Assembly (NCBI GenBank): GCA_021462855.1
Contig: JAJTXQ010000010.1
Coordinates: 1 to 32,356 of the forward strand
Direction of reading: 5' to 3'
Length of the DNA stretch: 32,356 nt
Source of the DNA: Dehalococcoidia bacterium
GTDB lineage: Bacteria > Chloroflexota > Dehalococcoidia > DSTF01 > JACRBR01
Made by a program: the position numbers and the translations under genes. Under the pieces are notes generated by a model. The model saw only the letters and a program-made list of their open reading frames with translations, had not been told where the DNA came from and did not search any database. This document shows positions 8,453-17,782 of this stretch, piece by piece. The stretch's first letter is position 1; every line of letters begins with the position of its first letter.

Positions 8453-9121
8453 ATGGTCAAGGTGAATTCGAACAGGCTTTCGTACGCGCTGATCACGCTC
8501 GGGACGGCGCTGATCGTCGTCGCCGTCACGCTGATGGCGCTCGTCGCCACGGACGTCATCGACGACGGGTCGACGGGCAACAGTGACCTCGAGACGGTCA
8601 CGACGTTCGGCGACCCGATCGACATCACGCCCCAGGCGAGCGTCACTCCGTCAAGCAAGTTCCCGCCGCCGTCGAACGCGCCGATCACGCGGCTGGTCAT
8701 CCCGCGCGCCGAGATCGATGCGCCGGTTGTCGTCCGCGGCGTCGACGAGGCGCGGGTGATGCAGACGCCGGACAACGCGTGGGACACCGCGTGGTACGAC
8801 TTCAGCGCGGTCCCCGGATACGGCGGGAACGCCGTGTTCTCGGGCCACGTCGACTACATCAACGTCGGCAAGGCGGTGTTCTGGAACCTGAAAGACCTCG
8901 TCGAGGGCGACGTTGTCGAAGTGCGGCTCGAAGACGGCACGACGTACACGTACGCCGTCACGTCGAAGCAGCAATACGACGCGACGACGGCGCCGGTCGA
9001 CCAGATCGTCGGGCCGACAGCGAACGAAGTGGTGACACTGATCACGTGCAGCGGCACGTTCAGCAGCGCCACGCACCAGTACGACAAACGCCTCGTCATC
9101 CGCGCCGAGCGCATCGCGTAG
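8453..9121 (+). CDS. Membrane-anchored class F-like sortase 3
   Basis: ATG at 8453; AGAGGTAA lies about twelve bases upstream, so translation may partly depend on the preceding gene. Product is 222 aa, the shortest of the three. A membrane helix spans ~10-33 and the linker is short. The sortase domain starts at ~78 (ITRLVIPRAEIDAPVVV) with His132 (FSGHVDY), Cys199 (VTLITCSG) and Arg213 (YDKRLVI). The pieces SGHVDYINVG and AVFW are nearly identical to sortase 2, pointing to local duplication. The same reaction as its neighbours is expected: transpeptidation of PDTG-bearing surface proteins. Confidence 0.9.
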   Translation: MVKVNSNRLSYALITLGTALIVVAVTLMALVATDVIDDGSTGNSDLETVTTFGDPIDITPQASVTPSSKFPPPSNAPITRLVIPRAEIDAPVVVRGVDEARVMQTPDNAWDTAWYDFSAVPGYGGNAVFSGHVDYINVGKAVFWNLKDLVEGDVVEVRLEDGTTYTYAVTSKQQYDATTAPVDQIVGPTANEVVTLITCSGTFSSATHQYDKRLVIRAERIA

Positions 9122-9187
9122 CGCCGCCGCTCGCCTCTCCCGCGCCGCTTCGGGCGGTGCTACGCTGCCCGGCGGGAGGAGGGGACG

Positions 9188-9772
9188 ATGAACATCGCGA
9201 TCGTGCTGTTTCCCCAGGTTGAGGAACTCGATTTCGCCGGGCCGTACGAGGTCTTTGGCATGGCCGCCAAGCGCTACAAGGACTGGCGCGTCTTCACCGT
9301 CGCCGAGGAGCGCGTGGTGAAGGGCTCGTGCGGCCTGAGCGTCAACGTCGACTACACGTTCGCCGAGGCGCCGGCCGCGGACATCGTCGTGGTGCCGGGC
9401 GGGTTCGGCACGCGGCCGGGCATGGAGAACGCCGCGCTCATCGGCTACATCCAGCGGGCGGGCGAGGGCGCGCGGTACGTGACATCGGTGTGCACGGGCG
9501 CGTACCTGCTGCACCGGGCGGGGTTCCTGCGCGGCCGCCGCGCGACGACCTACTGGTCCGAGCGCAACGCGCTGGCCGCCATGGGCGACGTGACGGTGGT
9601 CGAGGAGCGCTGGGTGCACGACGGCAACGTGATCAGCGCCGCGGGCGTGTCGGCGGGCATCGACATGGCGCTGTACGTGGTGGGCTTGCTGACATCGCCG
9701 CTGGAGGCGCGCCAGCTGCAGAAGCTCATCGAATACGACCCCTCGCCGCCGTACGCCGAGGTGGCGCTGTAG
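9188..9772 (+). CDS. DJ-1/PfpI-family protein, isonitrile-hydratase-like
   Basis: ATG at 9188 behind GGGAGGAGGGG. Product is 194 aa, one DJ-1/PfpI domain of the class I glutamine amidotransferase-like fold. Cys102 in TSVCTGAYLL is the nucleophile-elbow cysteine, and Asp15 in EELDFAGPYEVF matches the acidic residue that pairs with cysteine in isonitrile hydratases. GGFGTRPGM and GRRATTYWSERNAL are further signatures of that subfamily and of the N-terminal half of DJ-1-type AraC regulators. There is no DNA-binding domain here, so it is a stand-alone cytoplasmic enzyme or stress protein. Its substrate is uncertain: isonitrile hydratase, glyoxalase-like and chaperone activities all occur in the superfamily. 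It stands alone between the sortases and gyrA. Confidence 0.78.
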   Translation: MNIAIVLFPQVEELDFAGPYEVFGMAAKRYKDWRVFTVAEERVVKGSCGLSVNVDYTFAEAPAADIVVVPGGFGTRPGMENAALIGYIQRAGEGARYVTSVCTGAYLLHRAGFLRGRRATTYWSERNALAAMGDVTVVEERWVHDGNVISAAGVSAGIDMALYVVGLLTSPLEARQLQKLIEYDPSPPYAEVAL

Positions 9773-9806
9773 CTTCGGTTTCGGCCCCGTGAACGGCGCG
9801 CCGGCG

Positions 9807-9835
9807 TTGTAGGGAAGCGCCGGAATTGTTAAACT
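9807..9835 (+). promoter_or_regulatory. Possible gyrA promoter
   Basis: TTGTAG (9807-9812) and TAAACT (9830-9835) are 17 bases apart, about 110 bases before the gyrA ATG. The match is moderate in both boxes. The area is the only A/T-rich spot in the 172-base gap between the DJ-1 gene and gyrA. Confidence 0.33.
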
Positions 9836-9944
9836 TGCTTAGTTGGATCGCCGGGCTTCGGCCGGCGCGCAGGCAAGCAACCCCAGGCCCCGGCGAACGG
9901 CCGGAGCGCCCCGCCGGGACCCCACCGGCCGAGACGATGGACGG

Positions 9945-12593
<2,649 letters not shown>

Positions 12594-12599
12594 CCCGCG

Positions 12600-12980
12600 C
12601 TATTCCTGCGTATGCACGCAGGGACGGTCGTCGGCGGCGGCGCGGACCGTCGCCGTCCAGTTGTCCGCGCGGACCTGCTCCATGGGGAATGTGCGGAAGA
12701 TCGCCATGGTCGATTCCGCCTTCATGTACTGGTACGTCGCCAGCTCGGGGTCGGTCAGCGTCTCGGTGGCGTTCGGGGCGATGCGCATCCGCGGGTAGCC
12801 GTTATCGAAGCGCACGTTGATCACGCACGGCGTCTCGTTGACGACGGTGATCGTCGGCGCATTGCCGGTGGTCGCGCCGCCGCTGGACGGCTCGCCGCCG
12901 CCGCAGGCGGCAACCAGCAGCGCCATGCCCGCGAGCATCGCGCCGGCGGTCCGCCCGCGAGTCCATCGATTCATGCGCAT
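12600..12980 (-). CDS. Small secreted lipoprotein, function unknown
   Basis: Start at 12980 (MRMNRW) or 12974 (MNRW); no strong ribosome site for either. Product is ~126 aa. A twin-Arg-free lipoprotein signal ends in LLVAAC-GGGE (Cys26), so the mature protein should be lipid-anchored on the outer face of the membrane after a Ser/Gly/Thr spacer. The remaining ~90 residues look like one beta-rich domain (TITVVNETPCVINVRFDNG.., ..NWTATVRAA) with two cysteines, near residues 57 and 121, that could form a disulfide. I do not recognise the family. It lies 35 bases downstream of the hydrolase gene on the same strand, so the two probably share a transcript. Confidence 0.68.
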   Translation of the reverse strand: MRMNRWTRGRTAGAMLAGMALLVAACGGGEPSSGGATTGNAPTITVVNETPCVINVRFDNGYPRMRIAPNATETLTDPELATYQYMKAESTMAIFRTFPMEQVRADNWTATVRAAADDRPCVHTQE

Positions 12981-13015
12981 TGGCGATCCAATTGTAGCGG
13001 CTGTCCGCGCATCAG

Positions 13016-14062
13016 TTACGGGGCGCCGCTGACCCACGCGACCACGGCGTCGACGATGCGCTGCTGCGCGTCTGACGCGTCGTCGAGCGTCTTGTGGCCG
13101 ACGCGCGCCATGCCGCCGCCGCCATCGCTCGGCGCCACGGGCGCGAACGCGGCAGATTCGTCGTGGTCGGCGGCGTTGGGGATGTCCAGCGGCACGCCGT
13201 GCCACCCCTCGTTCGTCTGGAAGACGTTGACGAGCTTCGTGCGCTGCGGAAGCCCGGTCGGATGGCGGTCGTAGAGCGCGTCGCTGCGGTCGATGAGCAC
13301 GCCGAGCATGCGCGGCGCATTCGCGGCGGACTCGGCCTCGAGCGCCGCCGTGACCGAGGTGACGGTCACCCCGCCGTGGCTGTGGCCGAGGATCACGGCG
13401 CGCAGGCATGGCATCTCGGCGAGGCGTTCGCGCAGGCGGAGCGTGAGCCAGCGCTCCATGTTCGTCTGCGGCAGGTCCGCCGCGCCGAACAGCGCCGCCG
13501 TGGAGAGGATCACCGCGGATGCGACGCCTTCGCCGCGGAGCCGCGCCTGCACACCGTTCGTGATATCGAGCAGGCCCAGGCTCTCGCCCTCGCGCGGCTG
13601 CAGCAGGTCGCTGCCCGCGCTACCGACGGCGACGAGGAGCACCGGCGGGCGCGGCGAGCCGCATGTATACGCAGCGGGGTCATCGGGCGCGCCGGTCCAC
13701 CAGTCGGCGTGCGACGCCGGGTCGGCGCACGCGCCGTCGCCCAGCGGCACGTCGAGGCTGGCGGCGAACGTGCCGTCGGCGGCGTTCAGGCGGCGATCGC
13801 GGTTGACGTCGAGACACGAGAGCAGCAGCGGCTTCACGTCGCCGTGCGGCGCGCGGAGCGCCTGGATCCAGGTCGCTGCCACCGGCGTGGCCGTCGCCGC
13901 CGTGACGGAGTCGGGCGTCGCCGTGAGGTGCGCGATGACGTCCTCGGGTGCGTCGGTGCGGTCGGTGAACGCGAGCCCGAGCGCGGCCGCGGCCACGGCG
14001 GCGACCGCGATGATGGCGACCGTAGCGGCGATGCGACCGGCGCGGCCGTTCATGCGGGACAT
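13016..14062 (-). CDS. Membrane-anchored/secreted alpha/beta-hydrolase-like protein
   Basis: Start at 14062 (MSRMNGR) or 14053. Product is 348 aa. Residues ~11-31 are a strongly hydrophobic signal anchor; the rest is predicted extracytoplasmic. Residues 85-99 (DVNRDRRLNAADGTF) look like a single dockerin/EF-hand-type loop. The hydrolase part carries VLLVAVGSAG and the nucleophile elbow GHSHGG (Ser228), with candidate acid and His residues toward the end (ADHDESA, RVGHKTLDD). This is the layout of a lipase/esterase-like serine hydrolase, but the substrate is unknown and catalytic-triad assignment beyond Ser is inference. It is followed by the lipoprotein gene and is divergent from the two-component system, with the 321-base regulatory gap between. 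Confidence 0.68.
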   Translation of the reverse strand: MSRMNGRAGRIAATVAIIAVAAVAAAALGLAFTDRTDAPEDVIAHLTATPDSVTAATATPVAATWIQALRAPHGDVKPLLLSCLDVNRDRRLNAADGTFAASLDVPLGDGACADPASHADWWTGAPDDPAAYTCGSPRPPVLLVAVGSAGSDLLQPREGESLGLLDITNGVQARLRGEGVASAVILSTAALFGAADLPQTNMERWLTLRLRERLAEMPCLRAVILGHSHGGVTVTSVTAALEAESAANAPRMLGVLIDRSDALYDRHPTGLPQRTKLVNVFQTNEGWHGVPLDIPNAADHDESAAFAPVAPSDGGGGMARVGHKTLDDASDAQQRIVDAVVAWVSGAP

Positions 14063-14201
14063 CTTCGTCGTTTCATCGGACGGAGTATACGGCGGGCGGT
14101 GGCGGCGCGCCGCGTGGCGGCCGGCGGGCGCCGATGCCCCGTCCGCGGGTTCCAGCGGCGCGCCGCCCGGCAGCGTTAGCGAACGTTACAGGCGCGGGCG
14201 G

Positions 14202-14240
14202 TTTACATCTGATTAACACTTCGATACCAGTTCGTTGACA
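14202..14240 (+). promoter_or_regulatory. Four 11-bp-phased hexamers, PHO-box-like operator
   Basis: TTTACA (14202), TTAACA (14213), ATACCA (14224) and TTGACA (14235) start exactly 11 bases apart, with five-base spacers. Direct repeats at 11-bp pitch are the binding pattern of PhoP/PhoB-type regulators; the Bacillus PHO box consensus is TT(A/T/C)ACA. The gene it precedes encodes such a regulator, so autoregulation is a reasonable inference. The rest of the 321-base gap toward the hydrolase gene is GC-rich and shows nothing else clear. Confidence 0.5.
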
Positions 14241-14263
14241 CGGGGCGCTTATCGTCAATTCGA

Positions 14264-14337
14264 GGGCGGGTCGCTTGTGCGTCGTAAGGCGTAGGGTGTG
14301 ACAATCTTGAGGCAGGGAGTGAACAAGCGACCCGCCC
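14264..14337. repeat. Perfect 15-bp inverted repeat in the two-component promoter region
   Basis: GGGCGGGTCGCTTGT at 14264-14278 is repeated as its exact reverse complement at 14323-14337, 44 bases apart. The right arm covers the -35 position of the TATAAT box at 14346. It could be an operator bound by a dimer, or a stem in a leader transcribed from further upstream. No T-run follows, so it is not a standard terminator. Confidence 0.7.
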
Positions 14338-14345
14338 GCTACCCC

Positions 14346-14351
14346 TATAAT
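14346..14351 (+). promoter_or_regulatory. -10 box for the response regulator
   Basis: Perfect TATAAT, 32 bases before the ATG. The -35 position (about 14323-14328, ACAAGC) is poor and lies inside the inverted repeat, as expected of a promoter needing an activator. GAGAGAGG at 14366-14373 is the ribosome site. Confidence 0.6.
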
Positions 14352-14383
14352 GACCCCGGCGAACTGAGAGAGGTCCCTCACCG

Positions 14384-15076
14384 ATGCCGGGCACGATCCT
14401 CGTCGTAGACGACGAAAAGAACATCGTTAACCTCGCGCGGCTCTACCTCAACAACGAGGGGTTTCGCGTCGAATCCGCCTCCGACGGCAAGCAGGGGCTG
14501 GAGAAGGCGCGCGCCATCAAGCCGGACCTCATCGTCCTCGACATCATGATGCCGGAGATGGACGGGCTCACCGTCTGCAAGGAGCTCCGGAAGACGAGCA
14601 ACGTGCCGGTCATCATCCTCACCGCGCGCGGAGATGACATCGACCGGATCGTCGGGCTGGAGATCGGCGCCGACGACTACATGCCCAAGCCGTTCAACCC
14701 GCGGGAGCTCGTCGCCCGCGTGAAGGCCGTGCTCCGCCGCGCCCAGGGCGAGCGCGAGGTGCCGGAGGTCGTCGAGGTCGACGGCCTGCGCATCGACTCC
14801 GCGAGCCGCGAGGTGACGCTGAACGGGCAGCCGCTGCAGCTTCGTGCCAAGGAATTCGACCTGCTGACCGCCTTCGCCCAGCACAAGGGCACCGTGCTCG
14901 ACCGGGAGCGCCTGCTGCGCATGGTCTGGGGCGCCGACTATTTCGGTGACTCACGGACGATCGATGTGCACGTGGCGTGGCTCCGCGACAAGCTCGGGGA
15001 CTCCGCGGTCAAGATCCAGACCGTCTGGGGGGTCGGGTACAAGCTGGTAGTGGAAAGCGATGCTGGGGAGTCTTAG
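14384..15076 (+). CDS. OmpR/PhoB-family response regulator (PhoP/PhoB-like)
   Basis: ATG at 14384 with GAGAGAGG upstream. Product is 230 aa, typical length. The receiver domain has the acidic pocket Asp9/Asp10 (VVDDEK), phosphoacceptor Asp53 (LIVLDIMMPEMDG), Thr80 (IILTARG) and Lys102 (YMPKPFNPRELVARV). A winged-helix DNA-binding domain covers ~130-228 and includes RAKEFDLL, VLDRERLL and VHVAWLRDKLGD. It should be phosphorylated by the kinase encoded next and act at promoters as a tandem dimer. Its stop lies 17 bases inside the kinase gene, so translation is coupled. Phosphate control is suggested by the phased repeats upstream, but the signal cannot be read from the protein itself. Confidence 0.93.
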   Translation: MPGTILVVDDEKNIVNLARLYLNNEGFRVESASDGKQGLEKARAIKPDLIVLDIMMPEMDGLTVCKELRKTSNVPVIILTARGDDIDRIVGLEIGADDYMPKPFNPRELVARVKAVLRRAQGEREVPEVVEVDGLRIDSASREVTLNGQPLQLRAKEFDLLTAFAQHKGTVLDRERLLRMVWGADYFGDSRTIDVHVAWLRDKLGDSAVKIQTVWGVGYKLVVESDAGES

Positions 15077-16577
15077 GGCCAGGCTCATTGTCTCGTTCGC
15101 GGTGGTGGTGGCGCTGGCCGTGTTCCTCGCCGGCGCCGGCGCGTTGTTCCTGTTGCGCGACCAGCAACAGGAGTCGGCGCGCGAGCGGTACGGCCGCCAC
15201 GCCGAGCCCGTCAACGAACGCGTGGGCGCGATGCTGGCGCTCGGCGCGAGCGTCAACGACATCAAGGACGCGCTCGCCGAGCGGGCGGGGGAACTTGGCA
15301 TCCGCATTGTGCTGGTGGACGAGGACCTGCTCGTCGTCTTCGACAGCGACGCGGATCAGCGGCTGCTCGGCCACTACATCCTGTCATTCGAGAACCGCGA
15401 CCTGGCGCTGATCAACGAGAACGGCGCGCGCTACCGCTGGACGAACTACGACGGCGGCGACGCGCACCTGACATTGTTCGCGCCGCCGCCCGCCGAGTCC
15501 GAGGCGACGGGCACGTTCACGCCGCCGCGGTACGAGGCGATCGTCGCGATCCCGCAGAACGAGCTGTCGTCGGCGTGGCTGGAGCTTGCCCCGAGGCTCG
15601 CGCTGGCGGGAAGCATCGCGCTGGCGGTCTCGTTCGCGGTCGCGTGGTTCATCTCGCGCTCGATCTCCGGGCCGCTGGCGCGCATCACGCAGGCGTCGGT
15701 GCAGATGGCGCGCGGCAACTACGACGTGCACATCCCGATCCGCGGCCAGGACGAGGTCGGGCGCCTGTCGGAGGCGTTCAACCACATGGCGCGCGAGGTC
15801 AGCGGGTCACAGCGCATGATGCGCGACCTGCTCGCCAATGTCTCGCACGAGCTGAAGACGCCGCTGACATCGATCCAGGGGTTTTCGCAGGCGATGCTCG
15901 ATGGCGCGATCACGGACGAGGAGCAATTCCGCGAGTCGTGCAACATCATCAACGAAGAAGCGAACCGCATGCGGGCGCTGGTCGATGACCTGCTGCTGCT
16001 GTCGCAGCTCGAATCGGGGCAGGTGGAGATGCAGCACGCGCACGTGGACCTGGTGCTGGTGCTGCAGCACACGCTGGAGCGCTTCATGTGGACGCTGCGC
16101 GACGCCGGCATCGAATCGCGCCTGCGTCTCGGCCACCTGCCCGAGGTGCACGGCGACGAGCGGCGGTTGGAGCAGGTGTTCTCGAACCTCATCGAGAACG
16201 CGGTGCGGCACACGCCGCGCGGTGGCGCGATCACCCTCACAGCGCAAGGGCAGCGCAACGGCGAGATCAGTATCGGCGTGCACAACACCGGGTCATACAT
16301 CCCGCCGGAGGATCTGCCGCGCGTGTTCGAGCGGTTCTTCCAGGTGGACCGCGCGCGGGCGCGCAAGGGCGGCAGCAGCGGCCTCGGCCTGTCGATCGTC
16401 TCGGAGATCGTCGAGGCGCACGGCGGCACGGTGCGCGCGGCGAGCGACCGCGACAACGGCACGGAGTTCATCGTCACGCTGCCGTCGGCGCCGATGACCG
16501 AGCGCGCCGGGCGGACGCTCGGCTCCGACGCCCGGAAGCCGCGCCGCCCCGCGAGCAAGCGCGAAGCGCCCGCGTGA
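15060..16577 (+). CDS. Membrane sensor histidine kinase
   Basis: ATG at 15060 overlaps the regulator gene by 17 bases. Product is 505 aa. Membrane helix 1 covers ~9-31. An extracytoplasmic sensor domain covers ~32-175 (PAS/Cache-like; includes RIVLVDEDLLVVFDSD). Membrane helix 2 spans ~177-200, then a HAMP linker (SISGPLARITQASVQMARGNY). The HisKA domain carries His263 in LANVSHELKTPLTSI. The HATPase domain has the N box (NLIENAVRHTP), F box (FERFFQVDRARA) and G box (GLGLSIVSEIVEAHGG). This is the cognate kinase of the preceding regulator. The C-terminal ~25 residues are Arg/Lys-rich. The sensor domain type resembles PhoR/ResE-like kinases; the ligand is unknown. Confidence 0.93.
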   Translation: MLGSLRARLIVSFAVVVALAVFLAGAGALFLLRDQQQESARERYGRHAEPVNERVGAMLALGASVNDIKDALAERAGELGIRIVLVDEDLLVVFDSDADQRLLGHYILSFENRDLALINENGARYRWTNYDGGDAHLTLFAPPPAESEATGTFTPPRYEAIVAIPQNELSSAWLELAPRLALAGSIALAVSFAVAWFISRSISGPLARITQASVQMARGNYDVHIPIRGQDEVGRLSEAFNHMAREVSGSQRMMRDLLANVSHELKTPLTSIQGFSQAMLDGAITDEEQFRESCNIINEEANRMRALVDDLLLLSQLESGQVEMQHAHVDLVLVLQHTLERFMWTLRDAGIESRLRLGHLPEVHGDERRLEQVFSNLIENAVRHTPRGGAITLTAQGQRNGEISIGVHNTGSYIPPEDLPRVFERFFQVDRARARKGGSSGLGLSIVSEIVEAHGGTVRAASDRDNGTEFIVTLPSAPMTERAGRTLGSDARKPRRPASKREAPA

Positions 16578-16638
16578 CACGCAGCGCGCCCTGAGCGCTG
16601 CATCCCGCCGCCCACTCGCACTCCTCCTGCCGGCGCGT

Positions 16639-16644
16639 TAGTAT
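16639..16644 (+). promoter_or_regulatory. -10-like box, probable leaderless start
   Basis: TAGTAT ends seven bases before the ATG at 16652 and no ribosome site is present. Transcription would start at or next to the ATG. Confidence 0.4.
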
Positions 16645-16651
16645 CGCGTCG

Positions 16652-17749
16652 ATGTATGCAGTGATCCTCGCGGGGGGCGCTGGCACGCGGCTGCGGCCGC
16701 TGACGTACGCCAGGCGCAAGGAGCTCGTGCCGCTGCTGAACCGGCCGCTGCTCGAGTACCGGCTGCTGAACCTGCGCGGCCATGGCGTCACGCGCATCAT
16801 CCTCGCTTGCTCGCAGGGCATGGGCGAGGTCGAGCAGCATTTCGGCGACGGCTCGTCGCTCGGCGTCTCGCTCAGCTACCACTACGAAGAGCGGCCCCTC
16901 GGCTCCGGGCGCGCGGTGAAGGAGGCGGCGCGCGCGTTCGGCGCGGCGGGCACGCTCGTCGTGTGCAACGGCGACATCCTCACGGACGTCGACCTGACGG
17001 CGATGATCGGCCGGCACCGCACCACGGGCGCGACGCTCAGCATCTCGCTCGCGCCCGTCGATGACCCGTGGCATTTCGGCGTCGTCGCCGTTGACGACGA
17101 GTTGCGCATCGGCCACTTCGTCGAGAAGCCGCCACAGGGCGAGGAGCCGAGCAACCTGATCAATGCCGGCACGTGGCTGTGGGAGCCGCAGGTGCTCGAC
17201 CGCATCCCCGACGACGAGAGCGCGGTGCGCGACGGCTTTTCGGAGCGTGTGCTGTTTCCGGGCATCATCGGCGACGGGCTGCGGGTGCAGGGGTTCATCG
17301 AGGACCTGTGGGTCGACGTGGGCGCGCCGGACCGGTACCTGCGCGCGACGCGCCTGCTGCTCGCGCGCGAAACGCTCCGGCGTGGCGCCGATGTCATTGC
17401 CGAGGAGGGTGCGGCGATCGCGGACGGTGCGCGGATGGAGGGCCACGTGCACCTCGGCGCCGGCGCCACGGTCGCCGCCGGCGCGGAGGTGCGCGGGCCA
17501 ACCGTGCTCGGCGAGCGCGCTTCGCTCGGCGAGCGGGCGGTCGTGCACGGCAGCGTGCTGTGGGAGGATGCGCGGGTCGGCGCCGGGGCGCGCGTCTCGG
17601 GCAGCATCATCGCCGCGGGCGCGCAGGTCGGCGCCGGCGCGGTCGTCGAGGATGCGATCCTGGCGGACGGCGCGATCGTGGCGCCGGACCACACCCTGCC
17701 GCCGGGCGCGCGCCTGATGCCCGGCGAGGTGTCGTCGGTCGGCGACTGA
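16652..17749 (+). CDS. Sugar-1-phosphate nucleotidyltransferase with beta-helix domain
   Basis: ATG at 16652. Product is 365 aa. The N-terminal Rossmann-like domain (1-~235) begins MYAVILAGGAGTRLRPLT, the nucleotide-binding signature of NDP-sugar pyrophosphorylases, followed by KELVPLLNRPLLEY, VVCNGDILTDVDL (metal-binding Asp) and FVEKP. Residues ~240-365 form a left-handed beta-helix of hexapeptide repeats (GAGATVAAGAEVRGPTVLG). It makes an activated sugar (NDP-glucose or -mannose type) from NTP and sugar-1-phosphate, for cell-surface polysaccharide or glycosylation. The nucleotide and sugar cannot be fixed from sequence alone; it lacks the acyl/acetyltransferase histidine pattern needed to call it GlmU. 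It may share a transcript with the amidohydrolase gene after it. Confidence 0.88.
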   Translation: MYAVILAGGAGTRLRPLTYARRKELVPLLNRPLLEYRLLNLRGHGVTRIILACSQGMGEVEQHFGDGSSLGVSLSYHYEERPLGSGRAVKEAARAFGAAGTLVVCNGDILTDVDLTAMIGRHRTTGATLSISLAPVDDPWHFGVVAVDDELRIGHFVEKPPQGEEPSNLINAGTWLWEPQVLDRIPDDESAVRDGFSERVLFPGIIGDGLRVQGFIEDLWVDVGAPDRYLRATRLLLARETLRRGADVIAEEGAAIADGARMEGHVHLGAGATVAAGAEVRGPTVLGERASLGERAVVHGSVLWEDARVGAGARVSGSIIAAGAQVGAGAVVEDAILADGAIVAPDHTLPPGARLMPGEVSSVGD

Positions 17750-17768
17750 CCGGGCGAGCGCCATGCGG

Positions 17769-17774
17769 TATGCT
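17769..17774 (+). promoter_or_regulatory. -10-like box, probable leaderless start
   Basis: TATGCT ends eight bases before ATG 17783 with no ribosome site between. This is the same arrangement as upstream of 16652. Confidence 0.38.
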
Positions 17775-17782
17775 CACACCCC

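Noticed and set aside
14235-14262. TTGACA at 14235 as a simple -35 box of the response-regulator promoter.
   Set aside because: No acceptable -10 lies 16-18 bases downstream, and it fits better as the fourth hexamer of the 11-bp series; a real TATAAT lies at 14346.
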